Under the pieces are notes generated by a model, which did not search any database, had not been told where the DNA came from, and worked only from the letters and a program-made list of their open reading frames with translations. A DNA stretch of 64,000 nt from the NCBI GenBank assembly GCA_963210315.1, contig OY723316.1, forward strand, positions 1,240,001-1,304,000, read 5' to 3'. The DNA is from Rhynchopus euleeides. Lineage: Eukaryota; Euglenozoa; Diplonemea; Diplonemida; Diplonemidae. The position numbers and the translations under genes were made by a program. This document shows, one piece after another, positions 53,404 to 62,328 of the stretch (positions are counted from its first letter, which is position 1; every line of letters starts with the position of its first letter).

Positions 53404-55303
53404 ATGGGGTGCTTCGAACGCATTATCTCGATGGACGGGAGCCTGCAGGGCAAGGCGCGCAGCGACAGGCGTCTGATCTTACTCGTCAGCCTAGGGTGTT
53501 TTCTCGCAACCGTGCTCAGTAGCATATTCACGGAGCCTTCGCCGCAGATCATTCTCGCTTTTTGCCTTTCTGTGGTTCCACAGCTGGCGATTATGATCAT
53601 GTGCCTGTGCCGTGTGCACCTGACACACAACATCATCCGTGTCTACCTCGGGACATTTGCAGCTTTCTTAATCACACTTGATCTATTCCTTCGCAGCATC
53701 GGCAGCCCAGCCGTATGGAATGCGTTCGTGCTGCTCGCAGACCTGTCACTGGTGATCGGCCTCGGAAGGCGCTTCGCCACAGGGCTCACAGCAGTGGCCG
53801 CCGTGTGGGTCGTCATCAACGGGATAGAAAGAGTGGTGCGCTTTGGGATGTACGACCTCCCTGGTTCGCCACCCAACTGGCAACGGTGGGAACGCCTGCA
53901 GCTTACATTCAGCTGCACACACCCGCCGTGTCCCGTTGAGGGGGTCACGGCTTTCACGGAAGTGAATATATCTTTGCTTGTGCTACTGATCGACTTCGCC
54001 GCCACACGCGGGTTCGCCGAGTCTGCGGAGAAGGAGAAGGCGTCGATGGGGCGGACCATCGAGACTGTGGAGGCGATTGCACAGCTTCTGGCGGGCTACG
54101 ACGTCGACACCGTGGCGGAGATGCTGCAGGAGGCGGAGGCGGAGGCGGAGGGGCGGCATGCACGAGGCACTTCGCAGGCTGGAGCAGAACCTGCGTGCGT
54201 ACCGCCCGTACCTCCCGAAGTCGTGCCTCCCTGCACAGGAGTGCGACAACGATGCGCAGGACGTGATGTCGCAGCTCTCGTTGAGTGGCCGATCCGCGTC
54301 TTTCCACACGGATTCAACAGGAAGCGAACGTGTGGAGGTGCACGCGACTGCCACAGCGGCTGCCAAGCTACTCGGGTTCGTGAAGAGTGTGCGAGCAACA
54401 ATGGTTGTTGTGAACACACGCAACGCGCTGCCCTGTCTGGGCCAGAACCCTCGCACCTTCACCTCCTTCTTCAACATGCTGCTGACCAACACGATGTCTG
54501 CAGTGGAGTCACGCCGTGGGCTGGTCGACATGTTCATCGGTGACCGCATCCTGGCCTCCTTCAACACGTCCCGCCCGTGCCTGGTGCACGGGACTGCAGC
54601 TGTGGGTGCAGTTCAGGACGTCGTGCGTGCTGTGCGCAGCAACGCCACACGGCGGGTCAGCAACACAGAGTGTGATTCAGCTGCAGGTGCCTGTGCAGCA
54701 CAGAACAGCGTCGGCCCGCTGAGCAACGAGAACAACGACGCCGCAATCGAGGGGCCACTGCGTGTGAGCATCGGAGCAGCGTCGGGACGTGTGCTGTGCG
54801 GGGACACAGGCTGTCTGGAGATGCGGCGCTTCAGCCTGCTTGGCGTGCTTCCCTTGATGGCGTGCGGGATGGAGCGTGCGGCACGTGCATTCGGTCTGGA
54901 CGTGGTGTGCAACACAACGCTGCAGCAGGACGCGGTGCACGAGCACGTCCTCCTGCTTGTGCCGCGCCTGGTCCGTCTCGTCAAGCAGAGCGCGTCTGGT
55001 GGCGACTGTGTACGCAACGCTGTGTTGGGTACCGAGGATAAAAACGACGATGGGACATGCCGTGTCCACGAGCTTCTGGTGCACGCTGAAAGTGTCGACA
55101 CCAGCAAATCCCAGTACTGCGAGTGGATGTACCACATCGGTGCGGCTGCTGCAGAGTGGGAACCCTACAACGCTGCGATGCGTGCATTCCTCAGCACACA
55201 CAACATGCAGGAGGCGGCTGAGCTGGCAGGCGAGCACCGCAAGCAGGCACACAGCACCATCAGCCTGCTGGGACACACCACCCTTCTCGATGTCCATGTG
55301 TGA
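53404..55303 (+). pseudogene. Cyclase-like membrane protein, C2-only type, frameshifted (array copy 6)
   Basis: Starts MGCFERIISMDGSLQGK and follows the family through the membrane domain and half of the linker. At about 54140-54160 one extra GCGGAG unit is present and an 11-base piece (CTGCCTGCTGC in sisters) is missing, a net loss of five bases. The first frame then runs out of homology and stops at 54543. The family frame resumes from an ATG at 54158 (MHEALRRLEQNLRAYRPYLP) and stays open to 55303: 381 aa with the linker end, degenerate cyclase domain and tail but no membrane helices. Either a recent pseudogene or a gene whose downstream frame could yield a soluble fragment. The downstream part is as well conserved as in intact sisters. 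Confidence 0.8.
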
Positions 55304-55533
55304 CGGTGTACTGGCCCCACGTGTTTCGTTGTTCGGGAATTTCCATTCTCCGACAACAGGGACACTCAGTGTGCGCCGTGCATCGTCACAGAAAGCCTGC
55401 CACGCGTGCGTTGGTGCATCACCCACAGGGTTCAGTCCAGCAGCACCGTTCATGCTGTTAAGATTTTGCCTGTTCTGTGTAGACGCGTATCACCTGCAAC
55501 ACGCACCACCCAGCAGTGACCAGGGTTGCAACA
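55304..55533. other. Short spacer between copies 6 and 7
   Basis: Only 230 bp separate the two genes. The last 80 bp are the right-cluster 5' flank (TTGCCTGTTCTGTG) and the family leader with TGACCAGGGTTGCAACA directly before the ATG. Confidence 0.6.
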
Positions 55534-57423
55534 ATGGGGTGGTTTGAGCGCATCATCTCGATGGACGGGAGGCTGCAGGGCAAGGCGCGCAGGGACAGGC
55601 GCCTGGTGTTGCTCGTCAGCCTCGGATGCCTCTTCGTCACCCTGCTCGGGGTGTCTTCGACCCACCGTGCACCACTAGCGATTTTCATCTTCTTTCTTGC
55701 TGTTCTTCCACAACTGGCGATCATCATCATGTGCCTGTGCCGTGTGCACCTGACACACAACATCATCCGTGTCTACCTGTGCGTACTTGCCCTTTTGATG
55801 ATCTCGCTTGACCTGCTTGTTCGCACTCTCGGCAGCCCACCCGTATGGAGTGCGTTCGTGCTGCTCGCAGACCTGTCACTGGTGGTCGGCCTCGGAAGGC
55901 GCTTCGCAACAGGGCTCACAGCAGTGGCCGCCGTGTGGGTTGTTATCACTGGGCTAGAAAAAGTGCTGCGAGTCGGGCTGTACGACCTGCCCGGTTCACC
56001 GCCCTACTGGCATCGATGGGATCGCCTGAGGCCGAGTGTAAGCTGCGCGCACCCCCCGTGTGCTGTCGGGGTAGGGGTGGGAATCACGGAAGTGAACATG
56101 TCTTTGCTTGTGTTGCTGGTGGACTTTGTCGCCACACGCGGGTTCGCAGAGTCTGCGGAGAAGGAGAAGGCGGCGATGGGGCGGACCATCGAGACTGTGG
56201 AGGCGATTGCACAGCTTCTGGCGGGCTACGACGTCGACACCGTGGCGGAGATGCTGCAGGAGGTGGAGGCGGAGGGGCGGCTGCCTGCTGCGATGCACGA
56301 GGCACTTCGCAGGCTGGAAGAGAACTTGCGTGCGTACCGCCCGTACCTCCCGAAGTCGTGCCTCCCTGCACAGGACTGTGACAACGATTCACAGGACGTG
56401 TCGCATCTCTCGTTGAGTCGCCGGTCGTCGTCGTTCCACACCGAGTCGACGGGAAGCGAATGTGTGGAGGTGCACGCGCCTGCCGCAAAAGTACTCGGTG
56501 CCTTGAAGGTCGCGCGAGCAACTATGGTTGTTGTGAACACACGCAACGCGCTGCCCTGTCTGGGCCAGAACCCTCACACCTTCACCTCCTTCTTCAACAT
56601 GCTGCTGACCAACACGATGTCTGCAGTGGAGTCACGCCGTGGGCTGGTGGACATGTTCATCGGTGACCGCATCCTGGCCTCCTTCAACACGTCCCGCCCG
56701 TGCCTGGTGCACACCACTGCAGCTGTGGGTGCAGTTCAGGACGTCGTGCGTGCTGTGCGCAGCAACGCCACACGGCGGGTCAGCAACACAGAGTGTGATT
56801 CAGCTGCAGGTGCCTGTGCAGCACAGAACATCGTGAAGCCGCTGAGCAACGAGAACAACGACAGCAACAGCGAGGGGCCACTGCGTGTGAACATCGGAGC
56901 AGCTTCGGGACGTGTGCTGTGCGGGGACACAGGCTGTCTGGAGATGCGGCGCTTCAGCCTGCTTGGCGTGCTTCCCTTGATGGCGTGCGGGATGGAGCGT
57001 GCGGCACGTGCGTTCGGGCTGGACGTGGTCTGCAGCACAACGCTGCAGCAGGACGCGGTGCACGAGCACGTCCTCCTGCTTGTGCCGCGCCTGGTCCGTC
57101 TCGTCAAGCAGAGCGCGTCTGGTGGCGAGTGTGTACGCAACGCTGTGTTGGGTACCGATGGCGCGAAGGACGACGATGGGACGTGCCGTGTCCACGAGCT
57201 GCTGGTCGAGGGTGCTGACAACGGCATATCACAGGAAGGGGAGTGGATGTACCACATCGGTGCGGCTGCTGCAGAGTGGGAACCCTACAACGCTGCGATG
57301 CGTGCCTTCCTCAGCACACACAACATGCAGGAGGCGGCTGAGCTGGCAGGCGAGCACCGCGAGCAGGCACACAGCACCATCAGCCTGCTGGGACACACCA
57401 CCCCTCTCGATGTCCATGTGTGA
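55534..57423 (+). CDS. Cyclase-like membrane protein, C2-only type (array copy 7)
   Basis: 629 aa, intact. Helix-1 loop SSTHRAPLAIFIFFLAVLPQ; pre-helix-6 loop GSPPYWHRWDRLRPSVSCAH with PPCAVGVGVGITEVNMSL. The linker has the small substitutions KAAMGR and LQEVEAEG. The single degenerate cyclase domain has VVNTR, MFIGDRILASFN and SLLGVLPLMACGMERAARAF as in copies 3, 5, 6 and 8. The tail matches copy 5 closely (AGEHREQAHSTISLLGH). Predicted inactive alone. Confidence 0.88.
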   Translation: MGWFERIISMDGRLQGKARRDRRLVLLVSLGCLFVTLLGVSSTHRAPLAIFIFFLAVLPQLAIIIMCLCRVHLTHNIIRVYLCVLALLMISLDLLVRTLGSPPVWSAFVLLADLSLVVGLGRRFATGLTAVAAVWVVITGLEKVLRVGLYDLPGSPPYWHRWDRLRPSVSCAHPPCAVGVGVGITEVNMSLLVLLVDFVATRGFAESAEKEKAAMGRTIETVEAIAQLLAGYDVDTVAEMLQEVEAEGRLPAAMHEALRRLEENLRAYRPYLPKSCLPAQDCDNDSQDVSHLSLSRRSSSFHTESTGSECVEVHAPAAKVLGALKVARATMVVVNTRNALPCLGQNPHTFTSFFNMLLTNTMSAVESRRGLVDMFIGDRILASFNTSRPCLVHTTAAVGAVQDVVRAVRSNATRRVSNTECDSAAGACAAQNIVKPLSNENNDSNSEGPLRVNIGAASGRVLCGDTGCLEMRRFSLLGVLPLMACGMERAARAFGLDVVCSTTLQQDAVHEHVLLLVPRLVRLVKQSASGGECVRNAVLGTDGAKDDDGTCRVHELLVEGADNGISQEGEWMYHIGAAAAEWEPYNAAMRAFLSTHNMQEAAELAGEHREQAHSTISLLGHTTPLDVHV

Positions 57424-57581
57424 CGGTGCACTGGCCTCCACGTGTTCCCTTGTTGCGGAATTTCCATTCCCTCACAGCAGTGCGTGTTCGTGAGGGTGAA
57501 ACCCAAAATCACAGGGCCGACAGTCGACGCTTAGCGACATGCCTGCCTGGCGGCACGGCGTTACTTGCGGGGGGGGGGGGG
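57424..57581. other. Short flank of copy 7
   Basis: The 3' flank of copy 7 ends in a G-run that abuts the TA beginning chain III. No gene. Confidence 0.5.
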
Positions 57582-57583
57582 TA

Positions 57584-58731
57584 GGGGGGGTCAAATGGGG
57601 GTGACAAACACGATTTTTCAAAAAACCGGCGCAGAGGCCCCAAAGCCCCCGTAAACCCTCCAAACCCCCCCAGATCGGTCCGGAAACCCATCGAACCCCA
57701 CTTTTCCACCATTCCGGGCACCTCAGGTGCCCGAATTGGGGTACCTAAATTTTGTGCCACCGTTTGGTACCGGACAGTGCCACTGTGTGGGAGGTTGGAA
57801 AAGAAAATGCCCCAACACACCACATCTGAGGGTTGCAATGCATGTTGCTTGCCAACCACGTCATCCGGTGGGTGTCAGGCGCTATGTAGGTGGCATGAGC
57901 CAGGTCTTCGATGTGTTCTGGCTTGTATATGTACCTCCCTGCCTGCGGCACAGGCACTGCCTTTGTCCCCCACACCAGCCACAGAGAGCGTATTGTACTC
58001 GGTCCACGGTTGCTGATTCATTGTGATGCGTTGTATCCTCGAGTGAACGTCACACACTAGTGGCACCACCACCCGCCATCCGAGAGCTGTATTGACTTTG
58101 CGCCCTTCCGTTGCATTCACCTCGCCACGCATATTGCACCGTTCAGTACCAGTGCTCTTGGGCCAGGCAAAGTAGACCGCAGCAACTACCAATTCTGGCA
58201 CAATGGGTACCACGACAGCGCACTTCGTGTGTTCCCGGAATGTACAGCTCGTGTTGCAACAGTCGTTGTCAACACATCCCGGTTGTGGAGCACTGCTGCA
58301 CAGGAATCACACGACCATCTGGACTTGTTCCGTACCTACAGGCAGCCTCCCGGTGCATGGTGGCAGGGAGGTACATATACAAGCCAGAACACATCGAAGA
58401 CCTGGCTAATGCCACCTACATAGCGCCTGACACCCACCGGATGACGTGGTTGGCAAGCAACATGCATTGCAACCCTCAGATGTGGTGTGTTGGGGCATTT
58501 TCTTTTCCAACCTCCCACACAGTGGCACTGTCCGGTACCAAACGGTGGCACAAAATTTAGGTACCCCAATTCGGGCACCTGAGGTGCCCGGAATGGTGGA
58601 AAAGTGGGGTTCGATGGGTTTCCGGACCGATCTGGGGGGGTTTGGAGGGTTTACGGGGGCTTTGAGGCCTCTGCGCCGGCTTTTTGAAAAATCGTGTTTG
58701 TCCACGTAAAAGGGTGGCATTTGACCCCCCC
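57584..58731. mobile_element. Long-arm TIR element R, copy 3; first of chain III
   Basis: 1,148 bp between TA 57582-83 and 58732-33. Left outer end of GGGGGTGACAAACACG type, right of CCACGTAAAAGGG type. It includes an open frame of about 149 codons (58111-58560) ending VALSGTKRWHKI. Confidence 0.92.
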
Positions 58732-58760
58732 TAGGGGGGGGGGGGGGGGGCCCTAGGCTA

Positions 58761-59432
58761 GGGCGAAGTTGGCGTGATACGTATCGCGTATCAGATACGT
58801 ATCAGATACGTATCACGTATCACAATTCGCGTCTCGCGTATCACTGAATGGGGTCGGTGTTTTCGGTCCCCATACCCAGGAGCCAGCAGATTGCCTTTCA
58901 GGGGGTCTGGGGGGCGGAGCCCCCCAGCCGCCGGAGGCCACGGTAGTGAACATGTGTTCTCAGGCTGACTTCAGTCAAGCACCTGACCAAATTCGGTGGG
59001 TCATTGGGACAATAGTTCGGAATCGCCCTGCTCCCTGGGCCCCAGTGGGCCCAGGGGGCGGGGGAAGATCTTCGAACGCAGAACACCCCACCAGCCTGCC
59101 GGGCGTGTGAAGTGTTCGCAAGGATCCGCACGGTGAAAGTTTCCTGAGTTGGCTACGCCGAACTTACAAAATAATATTCTGGTAGGGCAGGCTGGTCAGG
59201 CCTGCCCTCCCAAGGTTTCGGACTGAAATTACATAGGTGGGGCAGCTGCCCGACCTGCCCGACCAGGCACGAGATCACTGTACACCTTATCCGGACGCCG
59301 TATCGGATACGTGTCTAGAAAGGGGCTTGGGGGCACGCCTGCCGTATCAGCGCCGTTGCCGTATCGGATACGTATCACGTATCGCCCCCGCCAAAAAGGT
59401 GCTCTGAAACGCGTATCATGCCAACTTAGGGC
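58761..59432. mobile_element. TIR element with GATACGTATC words; second of chain III
   Basis: About 672 bp. Left end GGGCGAAGTTGGCGTGATAC, right end the inverse of a close variant (GTATCATGCCAACTTAGGGC). Arms repeat ATACGTATC and CGTATCACGTATC words. The interior has no recognised gene; a GGGGGGCGGAGCCCCCC dyad lies at about 58910-58925. Confidence 0.78.
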
Positions 59433-59454
59433 TAGGGGGGGGGGGGGGGGGGTA

Positions 59455-60602
59455 GGGGGGGTCAAATGCCCCCCTTTTACGTGGATAAACACGATTTTTC
59501 AAAAAACCGGCGCAGAGGCCCCAAAGCCCCCGTAAACCCTCCAAACCCCCCCAGATCGGTCCGGAAACCCATCGAACCCCACTTTTCCACCATCCCGGGC
59601 ACCTCAGGTGCCCGAATTGGGGTACCTAAATTTTGTGCCACCGTTTGGTACCGTACAGTGCCACTGTGTGGGAGGTTGGAAAAGAAAATGCCCCAACACC
59701 CCACATCTGAGGGTTGCAATGCATGTTGCTTGCCAACCACGTCATCCGGTGGGTGTCAGGCGCTATGTAGGTGGCATCAGCCGGGTCTTCGATGAGTTCT
59801 GGCTTGTGTATGTACCTCCCTGCCTGCGGCACAGGCACTGCCTTTGTCCCCCACACCAGCCACAGAGAGCGTATTGTACTCGGTCCACGGTTGCTGATTC
59901 ATTGTGATGCGTTGTATCCTCGAGTGAACGTCACACACTAGTGGCACCACCACCCGCCATCCGAGAGCTGTATTGACTTTGCGCGCTTCCGTTGCATTCA
60001 CCTCGCCACGCATATTGCACCGTTCAGTACCAGTGCTCTTGGGCCAGGCAAAGTAGACCGCAGCAACTACCAATTCTGGCACAATGGGTACCACGACAGC
60101 GCACTTCGTGTGTTCTCGGAATGTACAGCTCGTGTTGCAACAGTCGTTGTCAACACATCCCGGTTATGGAGCACTGCTGCACAGGAATCACACGACCATC
60201 TGGACTTGTTCCGTACCTACAGGCAGCCTCCCGGTGCATGGTGGCAGGGAGGTACATATACAAGCCAGAACTCATCGAAGACCTGGCTGATGCCACCTAC
60301 ATAGCGCCTGACACCCACCGGATGACGTGGTTGGCAAGCAACATGCATTGCAACCCTCAGATGTGGGGTGTTGGGGCATTTTCTTTTCCAACCTCCCACA
60401 CAGTGGCACTGTACGGTACCAAACGGTGGCACAAAATTTAGGTACCCCAATTCGGGCACCTGAGGTGCCCGGGATGGTGGAAAAGTGGGGTTCGATGGGT
60501 TTCCGGACCGATCTGGGGGGGTTTGGAGGGTTTACGGGGGCTTTGGGGCCTCTGCGCCGGTTTTTTGAAAAATCGTGTTTGTCACCCCCATTTGACCCCC
60601 CC
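59455..60602. mobile_element. Long-arm TIR element R, copy 4; third of chain III
   Basis: 1,148 bp between TA 59453-54 and 60603-04, same orientation as copy 3. Left outer end of CCCCCCTTTTACGTGG type, right of GTCACCCCCATTTG type, the reverse arrangement to copies 2 and 3. Confidence 0.92.
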
Positions 60603-60604
60603 TA

Positions 60605-61483
60605 GGGGGGGGGGGCAGTGATGTGCCGATGTATATATACGCCAATGTATATATACGTATATATACGTTCGGAGGTCCCGAAAATCCGGAAATATACGTC
60701 CCCTATGCAATTCCCTGTTGCACGGTGGCCAGGTCACTGTGGAGTAACCTGGGTGGGATCTCCCGCAGGATATGTTGAGTGGGTATATCCCGCTGTGCCT
60801 TCGACAGATACTTCCCTTGGAACGAAGTGAAACGCCAATCCGGCTGCCCACAGGGTGTTCCGCTTCGGTTGTGCCGCACCTTACGTGGCCACATGTTGTT
60901 GGGCAGTTAGAAAGACACCGCCCTCCCCTGTGCACAGGGTGGAACCTGTGCAGAGGGGAGGTGCCTTTCTGAGTCAACTGAGTGGCGACGGGGCACCCAG
61001 GTATTGACTGGTGGTGACCATGCTGTGCTGGAGTCTTTCCAAAGACGACACATCGTTTTTGGTCGTGTTCGCTCCGGAGACGGCGTTTGATGGGATAACG
61101 CGAGTACGGCACGTGGGCACCGATCAGGTAGTGGGCAATGCTGGTGATGCAACGTTTCCTTACCTCGCCAAGGTGGCGCCAAGACTGAGCAATGTTCCCG
61201 ACCCTCGAACAACGAGCGGCGCTCGTCTAGTAGGACCCGTACCAGGACCGCGAAGCGTGCCCGGCTAGCGTAAGGGTGGACAGCCAAGCTGTGTACCACA
61301 TACTGTGCACCTTAGGGATCGTGGACCCTCTCCACCCACACATTGCCCACAGGAAGAACGTAACGTATATTGCAACGTATATGCGTATATATACGTATAT
61401 ATACGCCATGTATATATACGTATATATACGTTCAAGATCCGGATATACGTCGTATAGCACATCACTGCCGGGGGGGGGGCCTC
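60605..61483. mobile_element. TIR element with GTATATATAC words; fourth of chain III
   Basis: 879 bp between TA 60603-04 (shared with R copy 4) and 61484-85. Each TA is followed by a G-rich run and then GGCAGTGATGTGC. Arms are repeats of CGTATATATACG. The interior has an open frame of 85 codons (61011-61268, LCWSLSKDDTSFLVVFAPET) and an overlapping minus-strand frame; neither is recognised. Confidence 0.82.
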
Positions 61484-61485
61484 TA

Positions 61486-62328
61486 GCCCCCCGCCCGCCC
61501 CCCCACCCCCGGGGGGTGGGGGTGGGAGACGGGCGGGCGTCTTCTCGATACAGCAGAAGTTCGGCAAAGTTTGGTCGACTTCTCTCAACGGCGCAAAGGC
61601 AACCGCACCTCTTTAGGCAGTGGAACTGGCACGTGCAGCAATGACACCTTTCGGGAAGCGTGAGAGCGGCTCCCAACATTGCTTCCGGATTCGTGGGCTG
61701 TCTTGGGTGTGCGTTTCACCACATCCTCTCCCCCCACACACCCCCATGCGCCCGTGTCGAGTGGCATGCAACCTCTCCGCACACGACACAATGCCGGACC
61801 GGAACGAGACCGCCATCCTCAACGAGGCATGGGTTGACGTTCCGGTCCCGGCTGTCCCGACGCGGAGGGGGTACACAGCACCCCCGACTGCGCGTTTCCG
61901 CCATCTCTGTGGGAAGGGGAATGCCCCGGAGACTCGCGATGGGATTGCTCGGGACTGCTGCTGTCCTCTTGCTCCTGTTCCCTTCTATTGCCTGCTTCAC
62001 CTGCTGCACCTGACCCGCACTTCATGGCATGTCACGTGTGTTGTGCACTGTGGCACCGTCCCCCGCAGGCATCGGGCCCACTTTTTCAAGCAGGCGTGCA
62101 GTGGAGTGCAGACCGTGTACATCGCAGTCCCCTCGTCCCCCACCCCACCCGCCTCGCCAATTGCTGGTATCCGCTCGAGGAATGTCTGGGGATTTCCCCC
62201 GCTTTCCCACCAACCCCACTCCACATTAACCACAACCGCGCGAATATTGTCTCGAGCTTCGCCCTGTTCTGTGTGCACATTGCATGGGTTGCAACACGCA
62301 CCACCCAGCAGTGACCAGGGTTGCAGCA
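61486..62328. other. Intergenic DNA and 5' flank of copy 8
   Basis: No gene supported. The open frame 61620-62342 reaches into copy 8 in a different phase and has no family motifs. The region ends with GCTTCGCCCTGTTCTGTG and the family leader TGACCAGGGTTGCAGCA. Confidence 0.5.

Noticed and set aside
33203-61490. TAGGG/CCCTA at element ends as telomere-like repeats
   Set aside because: The words occur singly as TA flank plus G-run and are not tandem TTAGGG units.
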